Shown: positions 25,541 to 32,276 of the stretch, in pieces
How positions within the stretch are numbered: the first letter of the stretch is position 1
Layout of the letters: every line of letters begins with the position of its first letter
Assembly: GCA_011087605.1 (NCBI GenBank)
Contig: JAALLE010000039.1
Span: 1 to 34,129, forward strand
Direction: 5' to 3'
DNA length: 34,129 nucleotides
From: Hyphomicrobiales bacterium
GTDB lineage: Bacteria; Pseudomonadota; Alphaproteobacteria; Rhizobiales; Rhizobiaceae
Translations under genes and position numbers: made by a program
Notes under the pieces: generated by a model
Databases searched by the model: none
Seen by the model: only the letters and a program-made list of their open reading frames with translations
What the model was told of the DNA's origin: nothing

Positions 25541-25611
25541 CGCTTTCCCAGAACCAGGCCCAGAACCAGACAAGTGTCTTGGCCGATACCAGGCCCAGAA
25601 CCGGGAAAGCG
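25541..25611. repeat. Inverted repeat enclosing direct repeats in the leader of the CpxP-like operon
   Basis: CGCTTTCCC (25541-25549) and GGGAAAGCG (25603-25611) are a perfect 9-bp inverted repeat. Inside, the element CCAGGCCCAGAACC and shorter CAGAACCAG copies repeat in direct orientation, with a small palindrome ACAAGTGTCTTG at about 25569-25580. It lies in the 412-bp stretch 25482-25893, which holds no convincing gene of its own, between the start of the CpxP-like gene and the divergent SGNH gene. It could be a structured 5' leader or a remnant repeat. Confidence 0.6.
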
Positions 25612-25696
25612 ATGGCGGCGGCGCCAAATTTGTGAGGATGGTGCCTTGCCACACTGACAAAATAGGGGAGCTGCGTTTCGGCTGTTCGTCTGGAAT

Positions 25697-25711
25697 GTAA
25701 AGTTGTGTAAA
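25697..25711 (+). promoter_or_regulatory. CpxR-type box GTAAA-N5-GTAAA
   Basis: GTAAA, five bases, GTAAA at 25697-25711 is an exact match to the CpxR recognition sequence described in Enterobacteria. It lies 215 bp before the CpxP-like/regulator/kinase operon and 182 bp before the divergent SGNH gene, reading toward the latter. Chance matches of this short pattern occur, but its position beside a Cpx-like operon makes it a credible operator. Confidence 0.5.
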
Positions 25712-25893
25712 GCTGAACGAGGCCAATTGCGCCTGTCGTCTTTACCAAAAAACACACTAGTCGCCCCGCGCAAAAGCTTTCGTGCTAGAAGATGCCAGTC
25801 CAAGTACCTGTTCAAGAACAGTTTAATTGGATGTGAAGGGATTTTTCTTCAGGCTGTCGTCTGAATTGTTTGTGGGTATGGGCCAGCTCCTTG

Positions 25894-26835
25894 ATGAAGC
25901 ATCGTATCATTATTGTTTGTTATGCTCTGGTCATTGCTGTGGCCAGTTTGCCGACCGGCTCAGTCTGGGCATCACAAAAGGCTGCTGAGACAAAGCAGAA
26001 GTTTAGATCTCCGGCAATTCTGGTATTGGGGGATTCCCAGTTGGCTTTTGGCTCGGGTCCAGTGTTTCTCAACTTCTTCTCCGACATCAAGCACAGTTGC
26101 ATGCCCAAAACAGGACAGGTTGAAAGTCTGAAAAAGCTCGGCGACATGTCGGTTGGCATCATTGGTGTTCGTTCGACATCACTGGCCTCCTGGGCGGCGC
26201 GCAAGGGCCGGTCCAAGGACAAGGTCTGCAAGGTGGACAGGAAATGGAAGTCCAACGCAGCGACCTTTGGCATCGTCAACTCCACCAACAACAAGTATGT
26301 CCAGATCGGGAAGGGGCGAGAGTATCAGTTCTGTAAAAAGGGAAAGTCACCGTTTGAGGTGATGTTTGCCAAGGACTATTACAAACCTAAATTGCTGATC
26401 CTGTCGTTTCTCGGCAATTCTGCCCATCGCTGGGCGGGCAATCGACAGTCAGCCCTGCGCGATGTCGAAAAAACAATGATGCAATTGCCTCAGGGAGTAC
26501 CGTGTATTTTCATGACCACAGCGCCAACCTACAAAAAGAAGACCGTGGATTTGCGATTGAAGGCGCAGGAGAATGTCAAATATGCATTCATGAAGAACAG
26601 CAGTCGTTGTAGCTTTGTTGAAGGTTTTACCAAACAGACCGTGGCCGCCAATCTGGGCAACAAGAGTCATTTTAAACAGCGCAAGTCGGGCAGGGTGAAA
26701 GATCCGTTTCATCCCAACCGCAAAGCAGCGGAGAAGTTTTTCTCCGTGGAAACCGACCGCATATGTAAGGCGGTGTTCAATCAGCTGCAAAATGTCCGGC
26801 AGGCGCAGTTGCAGATTGGCCCGGGACCTCAGTAA
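25894..26835 (+). CDS. Exported SGNH/GDSL-like protein
   Basis: A 313-residue protein with a signal peptide (MKHRIIIVCYALVIAVASLP..., likely cut after VWA). The mature part opens with AILVLGDSQLAFG, block I of the SGNH hydrolases with Ser48. It has GVRSTS and LGNSAHRW at the positions of the Gly and Asn blocks, and ends with DPFHPNRKAAEKFF, giving Asp270 and His273. The asparagine block is atypical (Gly-Asn-Ser instead of Gly-x-Asn-Asp). Such periplasmic enzymes often esterify or deacylate cell-wall glycans or lipids; the substrate is unknown. ATG 25894 gives the best signal peptide although the ribosome site is weak. It may be under the Cpx-type box upstream. Confidence 0.75.
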   Translation: MKHRIIIVCYALVIAVASLPTGSVWASQKAAETKQKFRSPAILVLGDSQLAFGSGPVFLNFFSDIKHSCMPKTGQVESLKKLGDMSVGIIGVRSTSLASWAARKGRSKDKVCKVDRKWKSNAATFGIVNSTNNKYVQIGKGREYQFCKKGKSPFEVMFAKDYYKPKLLILSFLGNSAHRWAGNRQSALRDVEKTMMQLPQGVPCIFMTTAPTYKKKTVDLRLKAQENVKYAFMKNSSRCSFVEGFTKQTVAANLGNKSHFKQRKSGRVKDPFHPNRKAAEKFFSVETDRICKAVFNQLQNVRQAQLQIGPGPQ

Positions 26836-26836
26836 T

Positions 26837-26879
26837 GTTGACATCAAAAACACCAAAGTGTGATTTTTGGTGTTCAACA
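26837..26879 (+). terminator. Stem-loop after the SGNH gene
   Basis: AACACCAAA (26849-26857) pairs perfectly with TTTGGTGTT (26866-26874) over an 8-base loop, and an outer TGTTGA / TCAACA pair (26837-26842 with 26874-26879) extends it. It begins right behind the SGNH stop codon. There is no clean T-run after it, so termination is plausible but unproven. Confidence 0.5.
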
Positions 26880-26948
26880 ACGCCTTTGTTTCGATCAACA
26901 AATCTACCAAGTTAGTCTGCAAGCATTTAGTAGGATTCTGTCTCCCTC

Positions 26949-27413
26949 ATGTCACCCTTGTCGTTCTCAGCCAAATTTCCATATGGAAATCACGTCAGTT
27001 ACGCAAAACTCGGTTTGCTGTGGGTTGTGTTGGCGATGCTGCTCACACCGGCCCACGCTGATACCGACTACAATGGAAAGGCCAGTGCAGAGACTGTCCA
27101 TCAACTGTCACAAAGCAATGTGATAAAATTGATTGATATTCGCAGGCCGTCTGAATGGCGCCAGACAGGGGTCGGTCGAGGTGCCCATAAGATCAGCATG
27201 CATCAGGATGGATTTGTAACTCGTATTGATGCGCTGGTTGGTGGCGACCGCAGCCAGCCGGTTGCGCTCATTTGTGCCAGAGGGGTTCGCTCCAGTAGAA
27301 TGAAGGCCCGACTGAATGCGCTGGGCTTTACCAATGTCACCAATGTGTCGGAAGGCATGTTGGGTTCGAAATCCGGCCCTGGCTGGTTGAAACGCAAACT
27401 TCCATTGAATTGA
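26949..27413 (+). CDS. Exported single-domain rhodanese-like protein
   Basis: A 154-residue protein. An N-terminal hydrophobic stretch (LGLLWVVLAMLLTPAHA) ends in a typical signal-peptidase site, so the mature protein is periplasmic. The rhodanese domain shows LIDIRRPSEWRQTGVGRGAHKI and the active loop with Cys109 in ICARGVRSS, where the cysteine would carry sulfane sulfur. It is followed after 4 bp by a YHS-domain protein in the same direction, and the two should be cotranslated. The role could be thiol or sulfur handling or metal-related chemistry in the periplasm. The N-terminal extension before the hydrophobic stretch is long for a signal peptide, so a later start is possible. Confidence 0.83.
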   Translation: MSPLSFSAKFPYGNHVSYAKLGLLWVVLAMLLTPAHADTDYNGKASAETVHQLSQSNVIKLIDIRRPSEWRQTGVGRGAHKISMHQDGFVTRIDALVGGDRSQPVALICARGVRSSRMKARLNALGFTNVTNVSEGMLGSKSGPGWLKRKLPLN

Positions 27414-27417
27414 TTGG

Positions 27418-27906
27418 ATGATCATGAAAACTTTAATTCGCCGCCTGATGCCAACACTGACGCTGTTGACCGCCTGCCTGATATTTGTGGCATTACCGCA
27501 ATCTTCAGTGCTGGCGAAAAGTCCTGTTGCGGAACTTAATTTGTCAAGTTCCGGGTTGGCACTGAGGGGGATTGATCCGGTTTCCTATTTCAAATCCAAA
27601 AAGCCAATCAAGGGCAGCAAGGAAATCACCGCTTTGCATGGCGGCGGCACTTATCGTTTTGCGTCGCAGCAAAACAAGGACACATTCCTCGCTAATCCAG
27701 TCAAATATCTGCCTGCCTATGGAGGGTTTTGCTCCTATGGTGCGGCTTCAAGTTACAAAGTCGATGGTGATCCCAATGTCTGGAGTATTGTTGATGGAAA
27801 ACTTTATTTGAATATCAATAAGTCGGTGGACCGTTCCTGGGACCGCAGACGCGATTATTATATTCGCACGGCGGATAAAATCTGGCCCAAAATTTCCAAA
27901 AAATAG
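27418..27906 (+). CDS. Exported YHS-domain protein
   Basis: A 162-residue protein with a signal peptide (RLMPTLTLLTACLIFVALPQSSVLA). The mature part follows the YHS/tetratricopeptide-free pattern ALRGIDPVSYF, YRFASQQNKDTFLANPVKYLPAYGGFCSYGAA. YHS domains are small folds often found near metal transport proteins and are thought to bind metal; the conserved Tyr and Cys are present. ATG 27418 and ATG 27424 are both possible and neither has a strong ribosome site. It lies 4 bp after the rhodanese gene, and an exported rhodanese with an exported YHS protein suggests a joint periplasmic function, which is not defined. Confidence 0.85.
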   Translation: MIMKTLIRRLMPTLTLLTACLIFVALPQSSVLAKSPVAELNLSSSGLALRGIDPVSYFKSKKPIKGSKEITALHGGGTYRFASQQNKDTFLANPVKYLPAYGGFCSYGAASSYKVDGDPNVWSIVDGKLYLNINKSVDRSWDRRRDYYIRTADKIWPKISKK

Positions 27907-27978
27907 CGCCAGAATCCAGTTCTATGTCTGCCCAAATTGCCTTACCTTTGTTGAATTGGATATTGGGGAACGTTGGAA

Positions 27979-28524
27979 ATGGACCTGCGCAAAACGGTGA
28001 CGGTTGTTGAAACAATTGAGACTGACGGAACCGGCAAGCCGTGTGATCCGATCACCCGCGTTGCTGTACTGGCGGTAATCTCAAATCCTTTTGCCGGCCA
28101 ACATGGCGAAGACCTGTCACCGCTGTTCGACCGGGGCGGTGAACTTGGCGATCAGCTGATGGCAAAGGCTGTGAGCCAATTGGGCGCCGCTCCTGTCAGT
28201 TATGGCAAGGCGGCGATTATCGGTTCCAACGGTGATCTGGAGCATGGTGCGGCAATGATCCATCCAAAGCTCGGCAAGCCGATGCGAGCAGCGGTGAATG
28301 GTGGTAAGGCGCTGATACCTTCAAATGCAAAAGTCGGGGCAGTGGGATGTGCCATTGATCTGCCTCTGGGTCACAAGGATGAAGCCTGGTCATTTGCACA
28401 TTTTGATACGATGACCGTCATGGTCGGCGATGCGCCAAGGGCCGATGAAATTGTGCTCTGCATGGGGGTGACAGATGGTGCCCGCACCCATCCGCGTGTT
28501 GGAGATGGGCCCATCACCGATTGA
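27979..28524 (+). CDS. Amino-acid-synthesis family protein (PF06684/DUF1185)
   Basis: A 181-residue cytosolic protein that matches the AA_synth family along its full length: a start with LRKTVTVVETIETDGTG, AVLAVISNPFAGQ, ALIGS-like stretch AAIIGSNGDLEHGAAMIHPKLGKPMR and a C-terminal GVTDGARTHPRVG. Biochemistry of the family is poorly known; members frequently lie near amidases, hydantoinases and oxoprolinases. This window also has an amidase and a 5-oxoprolinase, though not adjacent. ATG 27979 is supported by GGGGAA about 8 bp upstream. It converges with the acyl-CoA dehydrogenase gene, 7 bp apart. Confidence 0.85.
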   Translation: MDLRKTVTVVETIETDGTGKPCDPITRVAVLAVISNPFAGQHGEDLSPLFDRGGELGDQLMAKAVSQLGAAPVSYGKAAIIGSNGDLEHGAAMIHPKLGKPMRAAVNGGKALIPSNAKVGAVGCAIDLPLGHKDEAWSFAHFDTMTVMVGDAPRADEIVLCMGVTDGARTHPRVGDGPITD

Positions 28525-28531
28525 GCGTGGC

Positions 28532-29776
28532 TTATTCGGCCGCGGCCAGAATCGGTGACATTTCTTCGGAACCGGATAGATAGCCGTCCCTTGTCTGCGG
28601 TACTTTCATGCCCAGCAGACTGCCGGCAATTTGAGTTTTCAAAACCTGTGCCGTGCCGCCACCGATTGTAAACATGCGCACGTCACGATACATCCGCTCC
28701 AGCGGTTCCTTGTCGCCATACCCTCTGGCGCCGAACATCTGCAATGCGTCATTGACCACTTTGATTGCCTGTTCGGAAGCAAACAGTTTGGCTTTGGCGG
28801 CGAGTGTTTTGTCAGGAAATGTGCATCCTGGCATTTCAGCCGATCTTGCGGCTTCATGCAGCATCAACCTCGCCGCATGGATCGAGACGTCCATATCGGC
28901 AAGCATCCACTGCAGCCCTTGAAACTCAGCCAGGGGGCGGCCAAATTGTTGGCGTTCCTTAAGATAACGCTTGGCGTGCTCAACGGCGCCGGCAGCAACG
29001 CCCATGGCAATTGTGCCCGCGCCAACCCGTTGGCTGTTATAGGCATTCATCAAATCGGCAAAACCCCGTTTCAACCCGGAGGGAGGAACAACCGCGAACT
29101 CGGGATCGACTTCCACATTTTCAAACTGAATAAGTGTTTCCGGCATGCCACACAGGCCCATTGTGCGCTCCCTTGGGCCGATGGTCATACCCCTGGGCTC
29201 GATGCCGCGATCCGGGTCACGGTGGAGTATGAAGCCACCAATGCCCAGTTCCTGGTTCTGTTCGTCAAATACCCGGGCGAAAACCAGATACAGTTTTGAA
29301 ACTCCACCGCCGGTGATCCAGTGTTTGGTGCCGTTGAGAATGTATCGATTGCCCTTTTGACGTGCCGATGTGGTCATCTCCGTTGCTGCGCTTCCGGCTT
29401 CAGGTTCGATAATGCAGATGGCTGGCTTGTTTCCGGCCAGTACAATTGGTGCGCAAAATTGCTTTTGTTGCTCGCTGCCATAATTCATGATGGCGCTGAT
29501 TCCGCCCATATTTGCTTCAACCAATATCCGCGCTGATAAAGTGCAGGCCTTGGCGATCTCTTCAATGGCGTGAACCGTGGTCAGATAAGACGCACCCAAT
29601 CCACCATATCGTTGGGGCATGGTCATGCCCATCAGGCCCGCCTGCTGCATGGCTTGCACATTATCCCAGCAATAATCTCGGGTCTGATCCCAATGTGCGG
29701 CTTTATCGGCAAACCCTGTTGCCAACGCGCGGGCGCGCGCCACAAGTTCTGCGTGCTGATCTGTTGAAAGAGACAT
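28532..29776 (-). CDS. Acyl-CoA dehydrogenase family flavoprotein
   Basis: A 414-residue FAD enzyme with the standard three parts: an alpha-helical N-terminus, a central beta domain with ICIIEPEAGSAATEMTTSA and HWITGGGVSKLYLVFAR, and a C-terminal helical domain with NSQRVGAGTIAMGVAAGAVEHAKRYLKERQQFGRPLAEFQGLQWMLADM and QMFGARGYGDKEPLERMYRDVRMFTIGGGTAQVLK. The residue that is the catalytic Glu in medium- and short-chain enzymes (I-x-E-G-T) is Gly here, so a base elsewhere or an unusual substrate is possible. ATG 29776 follows GAGAGGA; the longer open frame upstream has no comparable support. Divergent from a LysR-type gene that may control it. Confidence 0.88.
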   Translation of the reverse strand: MSLSTDQHAELVARARALATGFADKAAHWDQTRDYCWDNVQAMQQAGLMGMTMPQRYGGLGASYLTTVHAIEEIAKACTLSARILVEANMGGISAIMNYGSEQQKQFCAPIVLAGNKPAICIIEPEAGSAATEMTTSARQKGNRYILNGTKHWITGGGVSKLYLVFARVFDEQNQELGIGGFILHRDPDRGIEPRGMTIGPRERTMGLCGMPETLIQFENVEVDPEFAVVPPSGLKRGFADLMNAYNSQRVGAGTIAMGVAAGAVEHAKRYLKERQQFGRPLAEFQGLQWMLADMDVSIHAARLMLHEAARSAEMPGCTFPDKTLAAKAKLFASEQAIKVVNDALQMFGARGYGDKEPLERMYRDVRMFTIGGGTAQVLKTQIAGSLLGMKVPQTRDGYLSGSEEMSPILAAAE

Positions 29777-29916
29777 GTTTGCGAATCCTCTCGGCTTCAC
29801 AAAAACGTGACACGCAGCTATGTTCATATCAATCGAATAAAGTTGAATGCCAAAGTCAAAGTTTTTGAACAAGAGCCGTTCACGACTCAATGGAACCATT
29901 CTGAAGGAGCGCTTTT

Positions 29917-30144
29917 TTGACAGAACCAAGTAAAGGACCGCCGGTCGTATCGGGCATACCTCCAGGAGCCTTTGCGCCCGTTATCGTGCAAACGCGTCCT
30001 TCCCGAAGGGTTTGCGATTGGCGGATGCCCAAAACAGATCCACCCTTGCCCGATGCGCGTGCATCGCGCCGCGTGCGTCTCAACTTTGGATCACCTCGCC
30101 AATCACAAACAGAATTAAGTCCATTTAGTCGTGAGCGGATCTGA
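29917..30144 (+). CDS. Doubtful 75-residue ORF coupled to the LysR gene
   Basis: A TTG at 29917 has GAAGGAG about 8 bp upstream, and the frame ends in TGA that overlaps the ATG of the LysR gene (TGATG at 30142-30146). The product is Pro/Arg-rich without a known domain. About half of it is encoded by the palindromic repeat 30010-30110, and similar text appears on the opposite strand, which is what a repeat would give. It is either a leader peptide for translational coupling or a by-chance frame across a repeat. I lean to the latter. Confidence 0.25.
   Translation: MTEPSKGPPVVSGIPPGAFAPVIVQTRPSRRVCDWRMPKTDPPLPDARASRRVRLNFGSPRQSQTELSPFSRERI
30010..30110. repeat. 101-bp palindromic intergenic repeat element
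   Basis: GTTTGCGATTGGCG (30010-30023) and CGCCAATCACAAAC (30097-30110) are inverted repeats with 13 of 14 positions paired. Inside lie GATCCA / TGGATC (about 30042-30047 and 30087-30092) and a central hairpin GATGC-GCGT-GCATC (30053-30066). The nested symmetry fits a transcribed hairpin or a MITE/BIME-like interspersed repeat. It occupies most of the 367-bp gap 29777-30143 between the acyl-CoA dehydrogenase and LysR starts; the rest of that gap shows no gene beyond the doubtful ORF at 29917. Confidence 0.65.
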
Positions 30145-31007
30145 TGCAAACGCACCTCTTGAAGACATTGCTAAAGATATCACAGGTACAGTCCTTTGCG
30201 CTGGCGGCTGAACATCTCAACATGACATTGTCGGCAGTATCCATGCAGATGAAAAGTCTGGAACAACAACTGGATGCCTCACTGTTTGACCGTAAGTTCA
30301 GGCCACCAAAATTGACGCCCCTCGGGCTTGCCGTTGCTGAAAAGGCGCAAGTTGTCATTGATGCAGAACAGGCGATGATTGACCTTTGCGAGCGGGGTGA
30401 TCAACTGACCGGTCGTTATCGTCTGGGTTTTGTGTCGACAGCCAGCGCCCGGCTGTTGCCAACATTCCTGACCAATGCCTTGCGTCGAGCGCCGGACGCC
30501 AAATTTGATTTTGAAACCGGATTGTCAGAACAGCTGGAAGAAAAAGTGCTGAACGGACAATTGGACGCAGCGGTGGTGACGGTCTCTGGTCAGACCGATG
30601 ACCGGCTGCAGACTGATATTTTATTGCAGGAGCGACTTATTTTCGCAGCGCCACGAAATCTCGGGCCGTTGGGGTTGAAGGCAATGATGTTGGTTGCCCC
30701 GTTTCTGCACTTCATGCCGAGTACTGGAATTGGCAAATTGATTGCCCAGGAAATGACCCGCTCCGGGGATGGTATCCTGCATTCCAAACTGGTGCTGGAC
30801 AGCGTCGAAGCAATCATGGAATGCGTCAAGAATGGGGTTGGTTTTACGCTTTTACCAGAGCCGGACGTGCTGCGGCTGGCAGATAGCAATGTCATTACAA
30901 TCGAACTTGAAGAGCCCGGCCTTTATCGGGAATTGGCACTGGTAACCTTGCCAAACAGCCCTACGGCTTCCAGTTCGGGATTGCTCAAAAACCTCCTGAT
31001 TATTTGA
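30144..31007 (+). CDS. LysR-family transcriptional regulator
   Basis: A 287-residue regulator, normal for the family. The N-terminal winged helix spans about residues 1-60 with SFALAAEHLNMTLSAVSMQMKSLEQQLDASLFDR. A periplasmic-binding-like effector domain follows from about residue 90 (YRLGFVSTASARLLPTFL ... VKNGVGFTLLPEPDV). The second helix of the reader motif has Met-Thr-Leu-Ser-Ala-Val-Ser in place of the more usual Ser-Gln-Ser-Ala-Val-Ser. It is divergent from the acyl-CoA dehydrogenase gene, which is the likely target by the usual LysR arrangement. The inducer is unknown. Confidence 0.9.
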   Translation: MQTHLLKTLLKISQVQSFALAAEHLNMTLSAVSMQMKSLEQQLDASLFDRKFRPPKLTPLGLAVAEKAQVVIDAEQAMIDLCERGDQLTGRYRLGFVSTASARLLPTFLTNALRRAPDAKFDFETGLSEQLEEKVLNGQLDAAVVTVSGQTDDRLQTDILLQERLIFAAPRNLGPLGLKAMMLVAPFLHFMPSTGIGKLIAQEMTRSGDGILHSKLVLDSVEAIMECVKNGVGFTLLPEPDVLRLADSNVITIELEEPGLYRELALVTLPNSPTASSSGLLKNLLII

Positions 31008-31236
31008 GATCAGTGTCAATTGGTGGTGATAACTTCCAATGACGTGGCCAATTTGCCTAGCATCCACAGCTTGAGAAATGTGGCCGGTGGCGGTTAACAG
31101 TCTGGCAAGTAAATTACCCTAGTTTTGACACTCTGCAACAAGTCCGAGGACGGATTGGACTGGCATGAAGCCATTTTGTTGTAACCGGACAGGCCAGTAT
31201 GTCCCTAGTATTGTGTAAAGTAAAAGGGGACGCTTC

Positions 31237-32205
31237 GTGTCCAGTATTATGACGAACTCTGCCGCAATGACGGCATTGAAATCACTTCAGGCGACCAATA
31301 TGGCGCTTGAAACCACCCAATCACGCATTTCAACTGGGCTTAAAGTTGGTCAGGCATCGGATAACGCTGCCTACTGGTCCATTGCCACGACTATGCGGTC
31401 AGACAACAAGGCGCTGGGTACTGTGCAGGATGCACTCGGGCTCGGCAGTGCCAAGGTTGATGTTGCCTATACCGGTGTGAACAGCGCCATCGACGTGGTT
31501 GATGAAATCAAAGCCAAGCTTGTGGCAGCCCGGGAACCGGGTGTTGATCGCGACAAGATCCAGTCTGAAATAACCGAACTGCAAAATCAGCTGACATCGA
31601 TTGCGACATCTTCAAGCTTTTCTGGTGAAAACTGGTTGAGCTTCGACGGCACCGCTCAGGTTAAAAGCGTTGTCGGTTCATTTACTAGAGACGGTTCGGG
31701 TTCGGTTTCGGTTGGAACGATCGACATCAACATTTCCAACGTCAAGCTTTTCGGCAACGACGCTGCTGGTACGCCAGCGAATGATGGTATTTTGAATACG
31801 ATTAACAATTACGGCAGCAATGCCGGAGACGAGATCGATATTTCGGTTGCCACGATCAATATCTCGACGGCAGTATTGACCGATACGCTTATCGACGATG
31901 CTGAAACGGGCGCGGTTTTCACCGACATTCTTGATGAAATGATTTCAAGTGTCGATGCGGCCATCAGCTCGATGACAACTGCAGCTGCTGATCTGGGTGC
32001 CTCCAAGGGCCGGATCGATATGCAGACCAGCTTTGTGTCTAACTTGATGGATGCGATTGACCGTGGAGTCGGGACATTGGTTGATGCCGATATGACTAAA
32101 GAATCGACCCGCCTGTCGGCTTTGCAAACTCAGCAGCAGCTGGGAACTCAGGCTCTGGCGATTGCCAATGGCAGTTCGCAGTCGATCCTGTCGCTCTTCA
32201 GATAA
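31237..32205 (+). CDS. Flagellin
   Basis: Filament subunit of 322 residues, short like rhizobial flagellins. The N-terminal D0/D1 region (SSIMTNSAAMTALKSLQATNMALETTQSRISTGLKVGQASDNAAYWSIA) and the C-terminal D0 (STRLSALQTQQQLGTQALAIANGSSQSILSLFR) are both intact and will pair as coiled coils. The central part (about residues 140-220) is small and rich in Ser, Thr, Asn and Asp, as expected for the exposed domain. It has no signal peptide, in line with type III export. GTG 31237 follows AGGGGA. No other flagellar gene is in the window, so it is a single transcription unit ending at the terminator 32225-32256. The 229 bp upstream contain TTGACA at 31125-31130 but no clear partner box. Confidence 0.95.
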   Translation: MSSIMTNSAAMTALKSLQATNMALETTQSRISTGLKVGQASDNAAYWSIATTMRSDNKALGTVQDALGLGSAKVDVAYTGVNSAIDVVDEIKAKLVAAREPGVDRDKIQSEITELQNQLTSIATSSSFSGENWLSFDGTAQVKSVVGSFTRDGSGSVSVGTIDINISNVKLFGNDAAGTPANDGILNTINNYGSNAGDEIDISVATINISTAVLTDTLIDDAETGAVFTDILDEMISSVDAAISSMTTAAADLGASKGRIDMQTSFVSNLMDAIDRGVGTLVDADMTKESTRLSALQTQQQLGTQALAIANGSSQSILSLFR

Positions 32206-32224
32206 GAGATTGATAAATAACATA

Positions 32225-32256
32225 AAAAAGGGCCACTCTTTGGAGTGGCCCTTTTT
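32225..32256. terminator. Strong bidirectional rho-independent terminator
   Basis: AAAAAGGGCCACTC (32225-32238) and GAGTGGCCCTTTTT (32243-32256) form a perfect 14-bp stem with a 4-base loop. It has T-runs on both strands, so it can end the flagellin transcript from the left and the 5-oxoprolinase transcript from the right. Confidence 0.93.
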
Positions 32257-32276
32257 GTTTGTGCATTCGAACCAAT

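Noticed and set aside
25482-25757. N-terminal extension of the CpxP-like protein
   Set aside because: The extra frame is Trp/Phe/Pro low-complexity sequence across a repeat, and a good ribosome site with ATG at 25481 precedes a normal leader.
29777-29929. Upstream extension of the acyl-CoA dehydrogenase
   Set aside because: Homology-like sequence begins only at ATG 29776, which has GAGAGGA before it; the upstream frame looks like random coding.
31125-31130. TTGACA as the flagellin promoter
   Set aside because: No acceptable -10 box at 16-18 bp; flagellin promoters are often of another class and none could be recognised.
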